From: Bacillota bacterium
GTDB lineage: Bacteria; Bacillota; Clostridia; Christensenellales; CAG-917
NCBI GenBank assembly: GCA_023665365.1
Contig: JAMPEA010000005.1
Coordinates: 1 to 64,000 of the forward strand
Length of the DNA: 64,000 nucleotides
Direction: 5' to 3'
Shown: one piece after another, positions 47,060 to 54,790 of the stretch
Numbering within the stretch: the first letter of the stretch is position 1
How the letters are laid out: every line of letters begins with the position of its first letter
Position numbers and translations under genes: made by a program
The notes under the pieces: model-generated
Seen by the model: the letters and a program-made list of their open reading frames with translations, nothing else
The model's database searches: none
What the model was told of the DNA's origin: nothing

Positions 47060-47288
47060 AGCGCATCCGAATGTTGTCACACAAGCTATATTGGGATATT
47101 GCATCAGCCAAACCAAATATAAAAGGATACACCAAACTGCCAACAGGTAGTTTGACCAATGCATAAAATATTAAACTTGTGTGACGGAAGTATTTTAGCA
47201 TATCGCGGCGGAGTTTGTAAATAACAAATTGTAAGTCGATATATCGCTTTTAATAGATATAATAAATTCAAAAAATATGCGGGGATTA
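47060..47288. other. Intergenic region with a spaced inverted repeat
   Basis: GTCACACAAG near 47077 is repeated inverted as CTTGTGTGAC near 47174, and CAAACT/AGTTTG pair between them. These could be a binding site or an RNA structure. No gene is seen; the promoter of the flavodiiron gene follows. Confidence 0.35.
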
Positions 47289-47317
47289 TTGCAAACGCAA
47301 ATTCCCTGTGCTATACT
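47289..47317 (+). promoter_or_regulatory. Promoter of the flavodiiron protein gene
   Basis: TTGCAA (47289-47294), 17-base spacer, TATACT (47312-47317), 29 bases upstream of the start codon with CGGAGG between them. Confidence 0.75.
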
Positions 47318-47345
47318 TTTGGCGAAAAATTTATCGGAGGCATAT

Positions 47346-49133
47346 ATGGTTATCACAAACGATATTAAATACGTCGGCGTAAACGACCACGACGTTGACT
47401 TGTTTGAGGGTCAGTACGTTGTCGAAAACGGAATGGCGTACAACTCTTACGTAGTTTTGGACGAAAAGATTGCGGTGTTCGACACCGTAGACGCGCGCTT
47501 CGGCGAGCAATGGCTCGGCAATATCGCAAGCGTACTCGGCGGCAAAAAGCCGACCTACCTTGTCGTACAGCATATGGAGCCCGACCACTCCGCGAATATT
47601 GTAAAGTTTATGGACGCCTATCCCGCGGCGACAATAGTTTCCTCGCAGAAAGCGTTTAAGATGATGGAGCAGTTTTTCGGCACGGATTTTTCCTCGCGCC
47701 GCATCGTCGTAGGCGAGGGGAGTACGCTGACGCTTGGCAAACACAATCTCGCGTTCGTAGCCGCGCCCATGGTACACTGGCCCGAAGTCATCGTGACGTA
47801 CGACTCGACGGATAAGGTTTTGTTTTCGGCGGACGGCTTCGGCAAGTTCGGTGCGCTCGACGTCGACGAGGACTGGGCTTGCGAGGCAAGACGTTACTAT
47901 TTTGGCATCGTAGGCAAGTACGGCGCGCAGGTGCAGGCTCTGCTCAAAAAGGCGGCGGGGCTGGATATACAAATCATCTGCCCATTGCACGGACCTGTCC
48001 TCACCGAAAACTTGGGATATTATCTCAATCTCTACAACACGTGGTCGTCCTATCAGGCGGAAAAGGACGGCATCGTCATTGCGTACACGTCCGTTTACGG
48101 ACACACCAAAGCCGCCGTCGAGTTGCTCGCCGAGAAACTCGAACAAAAGGGCTGTGAACACGTCGCTCTTTTCGACCTCGCCCGCGATGATATGGCGGAA
48201 GCCGTCGAGGACGCGTTTAAGTACAGTAAAATTGTGCTTGCAACCACTACGTATAACGCAGATATTTTCCCGTTTATGAGGGAGTTTATCAATCATCTAA
48301 CCGAGCGGAATTTCCAAAATAGGCACGTCGCGTTTATCGAAAACGGAAGCTGGGCGCCTCTTGCTACAAAAGTGATGAAAGGCATGCTCGAAAACTGCAA
48401 AAATCTCACCTATGCCGAAAATACCGTCCGAATTACGTCCGCGCTCAACGCCGAGTCGTCTGCGCAGATTGAGTCTTTGGCAAGCGAGCTTTGCCGCGAC
48501 TACGTCGCACGCTCCGAGTCCGCCGATAAAAACGATTTGAGTGCGCTTTTCAATATCGGCTACGGCTTGTACGTCGTCACTTCCCGCGACGGCGACAAGG
48601 ATAACGGGCTTATCGTAAACACCGTGACCCAACTCACCAATTCGCCAAATCGCATCGGCGTTGCTATCAATAAAGCCAACTACTCGCACGAGATTATCAA
48701 AAAGACGGGCGTGCTCAACGTCAACTGCCTGTCCGTCGAAGCTCCGTTTGCCGTGTTCGAGCAGTTCGGCTTCCATAGCGGCAGAAATACGGATAAGTTC
48801 GCCGATTGCGAACAGCTTCTGCGCTCCGATAACGGCGTAGTGTTTTTGCCAAGATATATCAACTCCTTTATGTCCCTCAAAGTCGAGAGATATATCGACC
48901 TCGACACGCACGGCATGTTTGTCTGCGCCGTCACCGAGTCCCGCGTCATCGAGCCGACCGAAACCATGACCTATACCTATTATCAAAACCACGTCAAGCC
49001 CCGTCCTCAAACCGAGGGCAAAAAAGGCTACGTTTGCAAAGTTTGCGGCTACGTCTACGACGGCGATACGCTCCCTGATGATTTTGTTTGTCCTCTTTGC
49101 AAGCATGGCGTCGCCGACTTTGAAAAACTCTAA
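47346..49133 (+). CDS. Flavodiiron protein fused to flavin-reductase-like and rubredoxin domains
   Basis: An O2- and/or NO-reducing enzyme protecting anaerobes; cytoplasmic. The start is MVITNDIKYVGV (47346, 595 aa) after CGGAGG. Domain 1 (1-250) is a beta-lactamase-like diiron site: HMEPDH, VHWP, SADGFG and CPLHGP carry the expected ligands. Domain 2 (255-395) is flavodoxin-like, with IAYTSVYGHTKAAVE. Domain 3 (about 405-550) resembles a flavin reductase (FNIGYGLYVVTSRDG, LNVNCLSVEAPFAVF). Domain 4 (about 555-595) is rubredoxin, CKVCGY and CPLCKHG. The fusion lets electrons pass inside one chain. R3 copy 2 starts in its stop codon. Confidence 0.93.
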   Translation: MVITNDIKYVGVNDHDVDLFEGQYVVENGMAYNSYVVLDEKIAVFDTVDARFGEQWLGNIASVLGGKKPTYLVVQHMEPDHSANIVKFMDAYPAATIVSSQKAFKMMEQFFGTDFSSRRIVVGEGSTLTLGKHNLAFVAAPMVHWPEVIVTYDSTDKVLFSADGFGKFGALDVDEDWACEARRYYFGIVGKYGAQVQALLKKAAGLDIQIICPLHGPVLTENLGYYLNLYNTWSSYQAEKDGIVIAYTSVYGHTKAAVELLAEKLEQKGCEHVALFDLARDDMAEAVEDAFKYSKIVLATTTYNADIFPFMREFINHLTERNFQNRHVAFIENGSWAPLATKVMKGMLENCKNLTYAENTVRITSALNAESSAQIESLASELCRDYVARSESADKNDLSALFNIGYGLYVVTSRDGDKDNGLIVNTVTQLTNSPNRIGVAINKANYSHEIIKKTGVLNVNCLSVEAPFAVFEQFGFHSGRNTDKFADCEQLLRSDNGVVFLPRYINSFMSLKVERYIDLDTHGMFVCAVTESRVIEPTETMTYTYYQNHVKPRPQTEGKKGYVCKVCGYVYDGDTLPDDFVCPLCKHGVADFEKL

Positions 49134-49458
49134 AACGCGATAATTTGCGTTGATACTGCGTCAAACGAAAAAATTTGTACTGTTTTGAAAGCACTCGCAT
49201 ATAAAATGTGAGTGCTTTTCCTTTCGGTAAAATTTTTTCGTTACTACCGCGCAAAACATTTTTGCTAAGATTTTTTCAAAATATCACGCAAAAATCTTTT
49301 GTTTGGTGTTGTGTTCTACACGTGCGAGGTTGTTCGCAAGGGCTTTTCCTTGTCTAAACATAAATTTATCGCGTTTTACTAATTAGGCGGCGAATAATTC
49401 TTGGCTCCCCTCATCTAAATGCCGAGTTTTTCATCTTGTACGCAAATTATCGCGTTTT
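49132..49458 (+). repeat. Structured repeat R3, copy 2
   Basis: It begins at the flavodiiron stop codon. Outer arms AAAACGCGATAATTTGCG (49132-49149) and its exact complement (49441-49458) pair over 18 bases; another near-arm ends at 49377. Compared with copy 1, five consecutive stem positions differ and their partners differ to match. The inner hairpin AAAGCACTCGCAT/ATGTGAGTGCTTT and the blocks TGATACTGCGTCAAA and TTTTCCTTGTCT are conserved. Confidence 0.85.
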
Positions 49459-49655
49459 ACAAATCTACTTAAATTTTCCTTGTGATTTATTATCTTGCAC
49501 ATTATCTTGCACACTTTCTTGCACATATTTAAAGCAAACACGTTTTTTGATTGTTTTTTGTCAAATTTATAATGTTTAACGACAATCTGTCGTAAGTGCT
49601 TACACGAGAGGAAATACATGATATGCTTTAACACGTTATTAAGGAGGCGGTGTGT

Positions 49656-49907
49656 ATGACGGTACAAGAAATTTTCGGAAGATTGTTGAAATATCAAATG
49701 GAAAAGCAGGGCGTTTCTATTGTTGATTTTGCAAAATACGCAGGCTTAACGCCCAAAACGATAGTCGGATATATAAAAGGAAAAACTATTCCGCATAGTT
49801 CTATCTTAATATCGGCAAGCGAATATTTCCACGTTACGACCGATTATCTGCTTGGGCTTAAAGACGAGTTCGGCAACAAACTACAAAATCCCCCAGATTG
49901 GCAGTAG
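49656..49907 (+). CDS. Small XRE-family HTH regulator
   Basis: An 83-residue Cro/CI-type DNA-binding protein: MEKQGVSIVDFAKYAGLTP and KTIVGYIKGKTIPHSSIL form the HTH, followed by HVTTDYLLGLKDEF. The ATG at 49656 is preceded by AAGGAGG; a GTG two codons earlier is less well placed. Its last 27 bases overlap the 3' end of the convergent uppP. Targets are unknown. Confidence 0.85.
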   Translation: MTVQEIFGRLLKYQMEKQGVSIVDFAKYAGLTPKTIVGYIKGKTIPHSSILISASEYFHVTTDYLLGLKDEFGNKLQNPPDWQ

Positions 49908-50651
49908 GGTGACTACGATGCCGAGGAGCACAGTGTAGATTGCAAAGCCAATCATGCTGTGCTTTTTTATGAGCTTCATAAACAGGTTTATCGAAAGCAA
50001 TCCCGATATAAACGCGCTCGCCGTGCCGATAATCAACGGCAAAGTGCCTACGTCGAGCGTAAGCGAGCCGCGGGCAAGGTCTATGCCTTCAAGCAAGGCA
50101 GAGCCTATTATGATAGGGATTGAAAGCAGAAATGAGAAATTTGCGGCTTCGGATTTTTCCACGCCTTGCAGAGTCAAAGCGGAAATTGTCGCGCCGCTGC
50201 GCGACACCCCTGGCAAAACCGCTATACCTTGCAAAACGCCTGTTAAAATGCTTGTTTTGGCAGATAAAAGGGTGGTTTGTGATTTTTTAAAGATTTCGCT
50301 TGCTATCAAAAGACACGCGGTCAGCACAAATCCGAACCCCAGAAGCCGTCCCGAAATGAGGCTCGGCGCAAAAAACTTGAATATCAACGCGAGCGCGACC
50401 GTAGGCACGCAGGCAAGCAGAATGTAGCCCGTAGTCTTTTGAAAAGGACGGCGCAGCAGCGGAAGCCAACTCTTACGCATTGCTATGAGCACCGCGACGA
50501 GCGTCCCTACGTGCACCATTATATTGAAAAACAGATTTTCCTGTCCGACCCCCAGCTTTTCGAGCAACAGAAGGTGTCCCGATGAGGATATGGGCAAAAA
50601 CTCGCTTGCTCCCTGCACTATCCCAAGTATCAACGCTTGCCACCAGGTCAT
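49881..50651 (-). CDS. uppP: Undecaprenyl-diphosphate phosphatase UppP (BacA)
   Basis: Recycles the lipid carrier of cell-wall synthesis and gives low-level bacitracin resistance. The 256-residue integral membrane protein has family motif 1 QGASEFLPISSSGHL near residue 13 and motif 2 PGVSRSGATIS near 150, with about eight hydrophobic segments. AAGGAGAATCT precedes the ATG. Repeat R1 copy C lies just upstream. Confidence 0.94.
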   Translation of the reverse strand: MTWWQALILGIVQGASEFLPISSSGHLLLLEKLGVGQENLFFNIMVHVGTLVAVLIAMRKSWLPLLRRPFQKTTGYILLACVPTVALALIFKFFAPSLISGRLLGFGFVLTACLLIASEIFKKSQTTLLSAKTSILTGVLQGIAVLPGVSRSGATISALTLQGVEKSEAANFSFLLSIPIIIGSALLEGIDLARGSLTLDVGTLPLIIGTASAFISGLLSINLFMKLIKKHSMIGFAIYTVLLGIVVTLLPIWGIL

Positions 50652-50684
50652 AGATTCTCCTTGTTTTATGATTTAATATTTTTC

Positions 50685-51015
50685 GTCGTGTACTTTAAAT
50701 AAAGTTTCCCACCCCTTCCCTGCGGGCTTTCCCCTCCCGCAAGAATTAGGACGGCTGCGGCAGCTACCTCTTTCTCTACAAGGCAAACGTTGCTTGTGGG
50801 ATGGGAAGTCGGCGCGCGCACGTCGAGTATCGTTCCCTCTTTATGCCACTCGTTCGCGGGCATATAATCAACACTTGCCCGCTCACTTGTACTTGTTGTG
50901 TGCTACGCACCCAACTCTGGTGCTTGGCACTCCCTTTCTCCGCGCCCTGCGCGTCGCGTTCTAAGCTCCGCAACAACTGTACGTCATGTAACACGCTATC
51001 AAGCCGACGTTTTTC
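50685..51015 (+). repeat. Dispersed structured repeat R1, copy C
   Basis: The shortest copy. Its variable stem is GCGGGCA/TGCCCGC (50856-50882) as in copy A. The CGATTG.../CAATCG hairpin present in A, B and D is cleanly deleted between GTGTGCTACG and CACCCAACTC. The 3' module is missing. It faces copy D across ychF. Confidence 0.82.
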
Positions 51016-51059
51016 TGAACTTAGTATCGTTTTAGCAAATATTAAGTCTTTACAATTAC

Positions 51060-51088
51060 TTTACTATTCGCGTTTGTTTGTTTATAAT
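51060..51088 (+). promoter_or_regulatory. Promoter of ychF
   Basis: TTTACT (51060-51065), 17-base spacer, TATAAT (51083-51088), about 54 bases upstream of the start. Confidence 0.65.
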
Positions 51089-51141
51089 ATCTATACTTAT
51101 GTTTACAACTCGGCTTTTAGAAGAGAGCCGTCGGAGGATAT

Positions 51142-52224
51142 ATGAAATTAGGTGTTGTGGGTTTGCCGAACGTCGGCAAGAGCACTTTATTCAATGCCAT
51201 TACAAAGGCGGGCGCGCAGGCGGCGAACTATCCGTTTTGCACAATCGAGCCGAATGTCGGCGTAGTAGCCGTGCCCGACGAGCGACTCGCAAAACTTGCG
51301 GCGCTATACAACAGCAAAAAAATTACGCCTACTTCGCTTGAATTTGTTGACATTGCGGGGCTTGTCAAGGGCGCGAGCAAGGGCGAGGGACTCGGCAATA
51401 AGTTTTTGTCGCATATCCGCGAGGTGGACGCAATCGTACACGTCGTGCGTTGCTTCGACGATGCCAACATTACGCACGTGGACGGCAACGTAAACCCCGC
51501 CCGCGATATTGAAACCATCAACTTCGAACTCATCTTTGCCGACCTCGAAACGCTCGAACGTCGCATGACAAAGGCGCTTTCCATGGTCAAGGCGGACAAA
51601 AAGTATCAAGAGGACGTGGATAGAATTACGGTTATGCAAAAATGGCTCACCGACGGGAAGCCTCTTCGCAATCTCGACGTCGATGCCGATTTCGAGGCGT
51701 TTATCGACGAGCAATTTTTGTTGACGTCAAAGCCCGTTATATACGTCGCCAACACCGACGAGGCGGGCATCGGCGGCAACGCATACACCGCCGAGGTCGA
51801 GCGAATTGCCAAAGATGAAAACAGCGAGGCAATCGTACTCTGCGCCAAACTCGAAGAGGATTTTTCCGAGCTCGCCGACGACGAGCGCGAAATGTTTATG
51901 GCAGAGTACGGGCTTAGCGAAAGCGGACTTGACCGTCTTGTCAAAGCGTCCTATAAACTGCTCGGGCTTGTCAGCTATCTCACCGCGGGCGAAAAGGAAA
52001 CCCGCGCTTGGACGATAGTCAAGGGCACCAAAGCCCCCCAAGCGGCTGGCAAGATACACAGCGATTTCGAGCGCGGCTTCATTCGCGCCGAGGTAGTTGA
52101 CTACGCCACCCTCTTGGAGTGCGGTTCTTTTAACGCCGCCAAGGAGCGCGGCAAGGTGCGTAGCGAGGGGAAGGATTATGTTATGCAGGATAATGACGTG
52201 GTTCTTTTCCGCATAAACGTTTAA
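51142..52224 (+). CDS. ychF: Obg-like ATPase YchF
   Basis: A ribosome-associated P-loop NTPase that prefers ATP over GTP and is tied to stress and translation control. Of the 360 residues: G1 GLPNVGKSTLFNAITKAG at residue 6, NYPFCTIEPNVGVV, G3 FVDIAGLVKGASKGEGLGN and the C-terminal TGS domain with TIVKGTKAPQAAGKIHSDFERGF. The ATG at 51142 has CGGAGGATAT upstream. It lies between two inverted R1 copies. Confidence 0.96.
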   Translation: MKLGVVGLPNVGKSTLFNAITKAGAQAANYPFCTIEPNVGVVAVPDERLAKLAALYNSKKITPTSLEFVDIAGLVKGASKGEGLGNKFLSHIREVDAIVHVVRCFDDANITHVDGNVNPARDIETINFELIFADLETLERRMTKALSMVKADKKYQEDVDRITVMQKWLTDGKPLRNLDVDADFEAFIDEQFLLTSKPVIYVANTDEAGIGGNAYTAEVERIAKDENSEAIVLCAKLEEDFSELADDEREMFMAEYGLSESGLDRLVKASYKLLGLVSYLTAGEKETRAWTIVKGTKAPQAAGKIHSDFERGFIRAEVVDYATLLECGSFNAAKERGKVRSEGKDYVMQDNDVVLFRINV

Positions 52225-52229
52225 AATGT

Positions 52230-52785
52230 GCTATTTGGCGCATTGCTTTGTCAGACTTGTGCGCGCTCGCCGTCGTGTACGGCTTGTACACTAGGCGGCT
52301 CGCGTGCTCGTCTTTCGCGCACTGCGTCCAAATAATCCCATTTTAACGGCTACGCAAAACGAAAACTTTGGGCGGGCGTTACACGACGTAAAACTGTTAC
52401 GAAGTTTAGAACGCGACGCGCAGGGCGCGGAGAAAGGGAGTGCCAAGCACCAGAGTTGGGTGCGTAGCGATTGAGGCATAGCCCAATCGCGTAGCACACA
52501 ACAAGTACAAGTGAGCGGAAAATGTTGTTTTAATTTCCGCGAACGAGTGGCATAACCTCGCCCCACAAAATAGCATTTTGTGGGGACCCCGAGCGGACGA
52601 CACTCAATGTGCGCGCGCCGACTTCCCATCCCGCGAGCGACGAAAAGTTAAGTAGTCAAAGAGCGAGCTACGAGGAGCGTCCTACGGGGTCCCCGTCAAA
52701 CCTCCGCGTTTGATGGGGTGTGGTTCGAGTGGGAGGGGAAAGCCCGTAGGGAAGGGGTGGGTCATATTTTTTATAGTACACGACG
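52230..52785 (-). repeat. Dispersed structured repeat R1, copy D
   Basis: Reverse orientation; read from 52785 down it begins CGTCGTGTACTATAAAAA. Its variable stem is GCGGAAA/TTTCCGC (52515-52540), a third pairing-preserving version. It has two GGGGTCCCC-type hairpins (52561-52585, 52691-52718) and the 3' module (CTTTCGCGCACTGCGTCCAAA in plus orientation, split at 52311-52331) shared with copy A. The right end lies about 30 bases from argS. Confidence 0.85.
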
Positions 52786-52817
52786 TAAAACTATATAAAA
52801 CAAACAGGAAATTTACT

Positions 52818-54503
52818 ATGTACGAAATTCAACTATCAAAAGCGTTGGCGGTTGAGGGGCTTTGCGAGCAGGACGTGCTCGACGCTCTCGAAAAGCCCAA
52901 GGAATCCAAACTCGGCGATATATGCTTGCCGTGCTTTAAGTTTGCGCGCACGCTTAGACTCGCGCCGCCGTTAATTGCGGGCAAATTGCAACCCTATCTC
53001 GCAAAGCTCGATTTTGTGGAGAGGGCGGAAGTCGCGGGAGGTTATCTCAATATCTTTTTCGACCGCACGGTTATGGCGAAGAAGCTGATTGATGAAATCG
53101 CGCTCGCGGACGACGTAGGCAAAAGCGACGAGGGCGCGGGCAAAACGATTTGCATCGACTTTTCGTCCGTCAATATCGCAAAGCCATTCCATATCGGACA
53201 CCTCAGCACGACGGTCATCGGCGGGGCGCTCTATCGCATTTTCGAGCACCTCGGATATAAGGTCGTTGGCATAAATCACCTCGGCGATTGGGGGACTCAA
53301 TTCGGCAAACTTATAGTGGCAACCCGCAAGTGGTCGTCGCTTGAAGAAGTCGCAAACAACGACGAGTACTTCCTCAACTCGCTGTACGTGCGCTATCACA
53401 AGGAGGCGGAAACGCATCCCGAGATGGACGACGAAGCCCGCGCTTGGTTTAAGCGTATCGAGGACGGCGACAGCGAGGCGACGGCATATTTCGACGTGTT
53501 TAAATCCGTCACGATGAACGCGGTCGGCAAGGTGTACGACAGGCTCAAAATACACTTCGACAGCTATGCCGGCGAGAGCTTTTACAACGACAAAATGGAC
53601 GAGTGCCTCGACATATTGCGCGAAAAAAATCTGCTTGTGGAAAGCGAGGGCGCGCAGGTCGTAAACCTCGACGAATACAATATGCCGCCGTGCCTGCTCG
53701 TCAAGGCGGACGGCGCGACGTTGTATGCCACCCGCGACATTGCAGCGGCGTACTATCGCAAGAAAAACTATGACTTCGACAAATGCCTCTACGTGGTGGC
53801 TTATCAGCAGAATCTGCACTTTAAACAGCTGTTTCAGGTGCTTAAACTTATGGATTTTGCAGGTGCGGAGGATATGGAGCATATCGCTTTCGGAATGGTT
53901 TCGATGGAGGACGGCGCAATGTCCACGCGTAGCGGACGCGTAATTTGGTTGCAGGATGTGCTCGATAAAGCCGTTGAAAAGGCGCTTGCGATTATCGAGG
54001 AAAAGAACCCCGACAGCGCCGATAAACAAGCCGTCGCCGAAAGCGTAGGCGTAGGCGCGGTCGTGTTTTCCGCGCTTTGGAACAACCGCATAAAGGATAT
54101 AGTTTTCTCCTTTGACAAAGTGCTCAATTTCGACGGCGAGACCGCGCCTTACGTGCAGTACACTTACGCCCGTTGCGCCAGCGCGTTGCGTAAGGGCGGA
54201 CAGCCCGATTTAGGCAACGTCGATTTGTCCGCAATCGCCGACGACGAGGGCTACGAGGTTATAAAAAGCGTACTCGCCTTTGGCGACAGCGTGCGACAGG
54301 CTGCAAAACTCCGCGAGCCTTGTTGCGTGACCCGCCACGTCGTAGACCTCGCCGAAAAGTTCAACAGATTTTATATCGGACACCGCATCGTCGTTGACGA
54401 CGCACCCGTGCGCAACGCCCGCCTGCTGTTGACGGAGTGCGTGGCAAAGACGATAAGGACGGGATTAAATCTGTTAGGCATTGCCTCCCCCTCCGAAATG
54501 TAA
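52818..54503 (+). CDS. argS: Arginyl-tRNA synthetase
   Basis: Class I enzyme charging tRNA-Arg. The start is MYEIQLSKALAVEG (52818, 561 aa) with CAGGAAA upstream; the frame continues upstream only through repeat R1. The N-terminal Add1 domain spans 1-90, the HIGH motif is in KPFHIGHLSTT (125-128), HLGDWGTQFGKL follows, and the KMSKS position reads MSTRSGR, as is usual for many ArgRS. The C-terminal helical domain binds the anticodon. Repeat R3 copy 3 begins in its stop codon. Confidence 0.96.
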   Translation: MYEIQLSKALAVEGLCEQDVLDALEKPKESKLGDICLPCFKFARTLRLAPPLIAGKLQPYLAKLDFVERAEVAGGYLNIFFDRTVMAKKLIDEIALADDVGKSDEGAGKTICIDFSSVNIAKPFHIGHLSTTVIGGALYRIFEHLGYKVVGINHLGDWGTQFGKLIVATRKWSSLEEVANNDEYFLNSLYVRYHKEAETHPEMDDEARAWFKRIEDGDSEATAYFDVFKSVTMNAVGKVYDRLKIHFDSYAGESFYNDKMDECLDILREKNLLVESEGAQVVNLDEYNMPPCLLVKADGATLYATRDIAAAYYRKKNYDFDKCLYVVAYQQNLHFKQLFQVLKLMDFAGAEDMEHIAFGMVSMEDGAMSTRSGRVIWLQDVLDKAVEKALAIIEEKNPDSADKQAVAESVGVGAVVFSALWNNRIKDIVFSFDKVLNFDGETAPYVQYTYARCASALRKGGQPDLGNVDLSAIADDEGYEVIKSVLAFGDSVRQAAKLREPCCVTRHVVDLAEKFNRFYIGHRIVVDDAPVRNARLLLTECVAKTIRTGLNLLGIASPSEM

Positions 54504-54669
54504 AACCTCGCAATTTGTGTTGATACTGCGTCAAAACCCTGTTGTCTACAAGTCGTGTACAAATAAGTACACTTGGCTTGTTGGCAACAGGGCTTTTCCT
54601 TGTCTGAACGCAAATTGCGAGGTTTTAAAAAGGGAACTTTTGCGTACTGCATCTAAATTACAAGGTTTT
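54502..54669 (+). repeat. Structured repeat R3, copy 3 (short)
   Basis: It begins at the argS stop codon. Outer arms AAAACCTCGCAATTTG (54502-54517) and its exact complement (54611-54626). The interior of the other copies is replaced by a different nested hairpin with arms CCCTGTTG/CAACAGGG, ACAAG/CTTGT and GTGTAC/GTACAC. The blocks TGATACTGCGTCAAA and TTTTCCTTGTCTGAACG remain. A second right arm, ACAAGGTTTT, ends at 54669. Confidence 0.85.
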
Positions 54670-54710
54670 ACGAGCGTATGTTTTTTTGCAATCACATACA
54701 AAAACGGGGT

Positions 54711-54738
54711 CCCCGTCAAACCTCCGCGTTTGATGGGG
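54711..54738. repeat. GGGGTCCCC-type hairpin module, free-standing copy
   Basis: CCCCGTCAAAC and GTTTGATGGGG pair around CTCCGC, preceded by ACGGGGT. Identical in sequence to the module at 52691-52718 and, reversed, to 16221-16247, but here not inside an R1 copy. Confidence 0.7.
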
Positions 54739-54742
54739 TAAA

Positions 54743-54772
54743 AAAGCGCTCTCGCATTTGCGAGGGCGCTTT
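54743..54772 (-). terminator. Intrinsic terminator of gdhA
   Basis: Minus strand: AAAGCGCCCTCGC pairs with GCGAGAGCGCTTT (one wobble), followed by TTT. Confidence 0.7.
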
Positions 54773-54790
54773 CAATACAGTGCAAATTTT

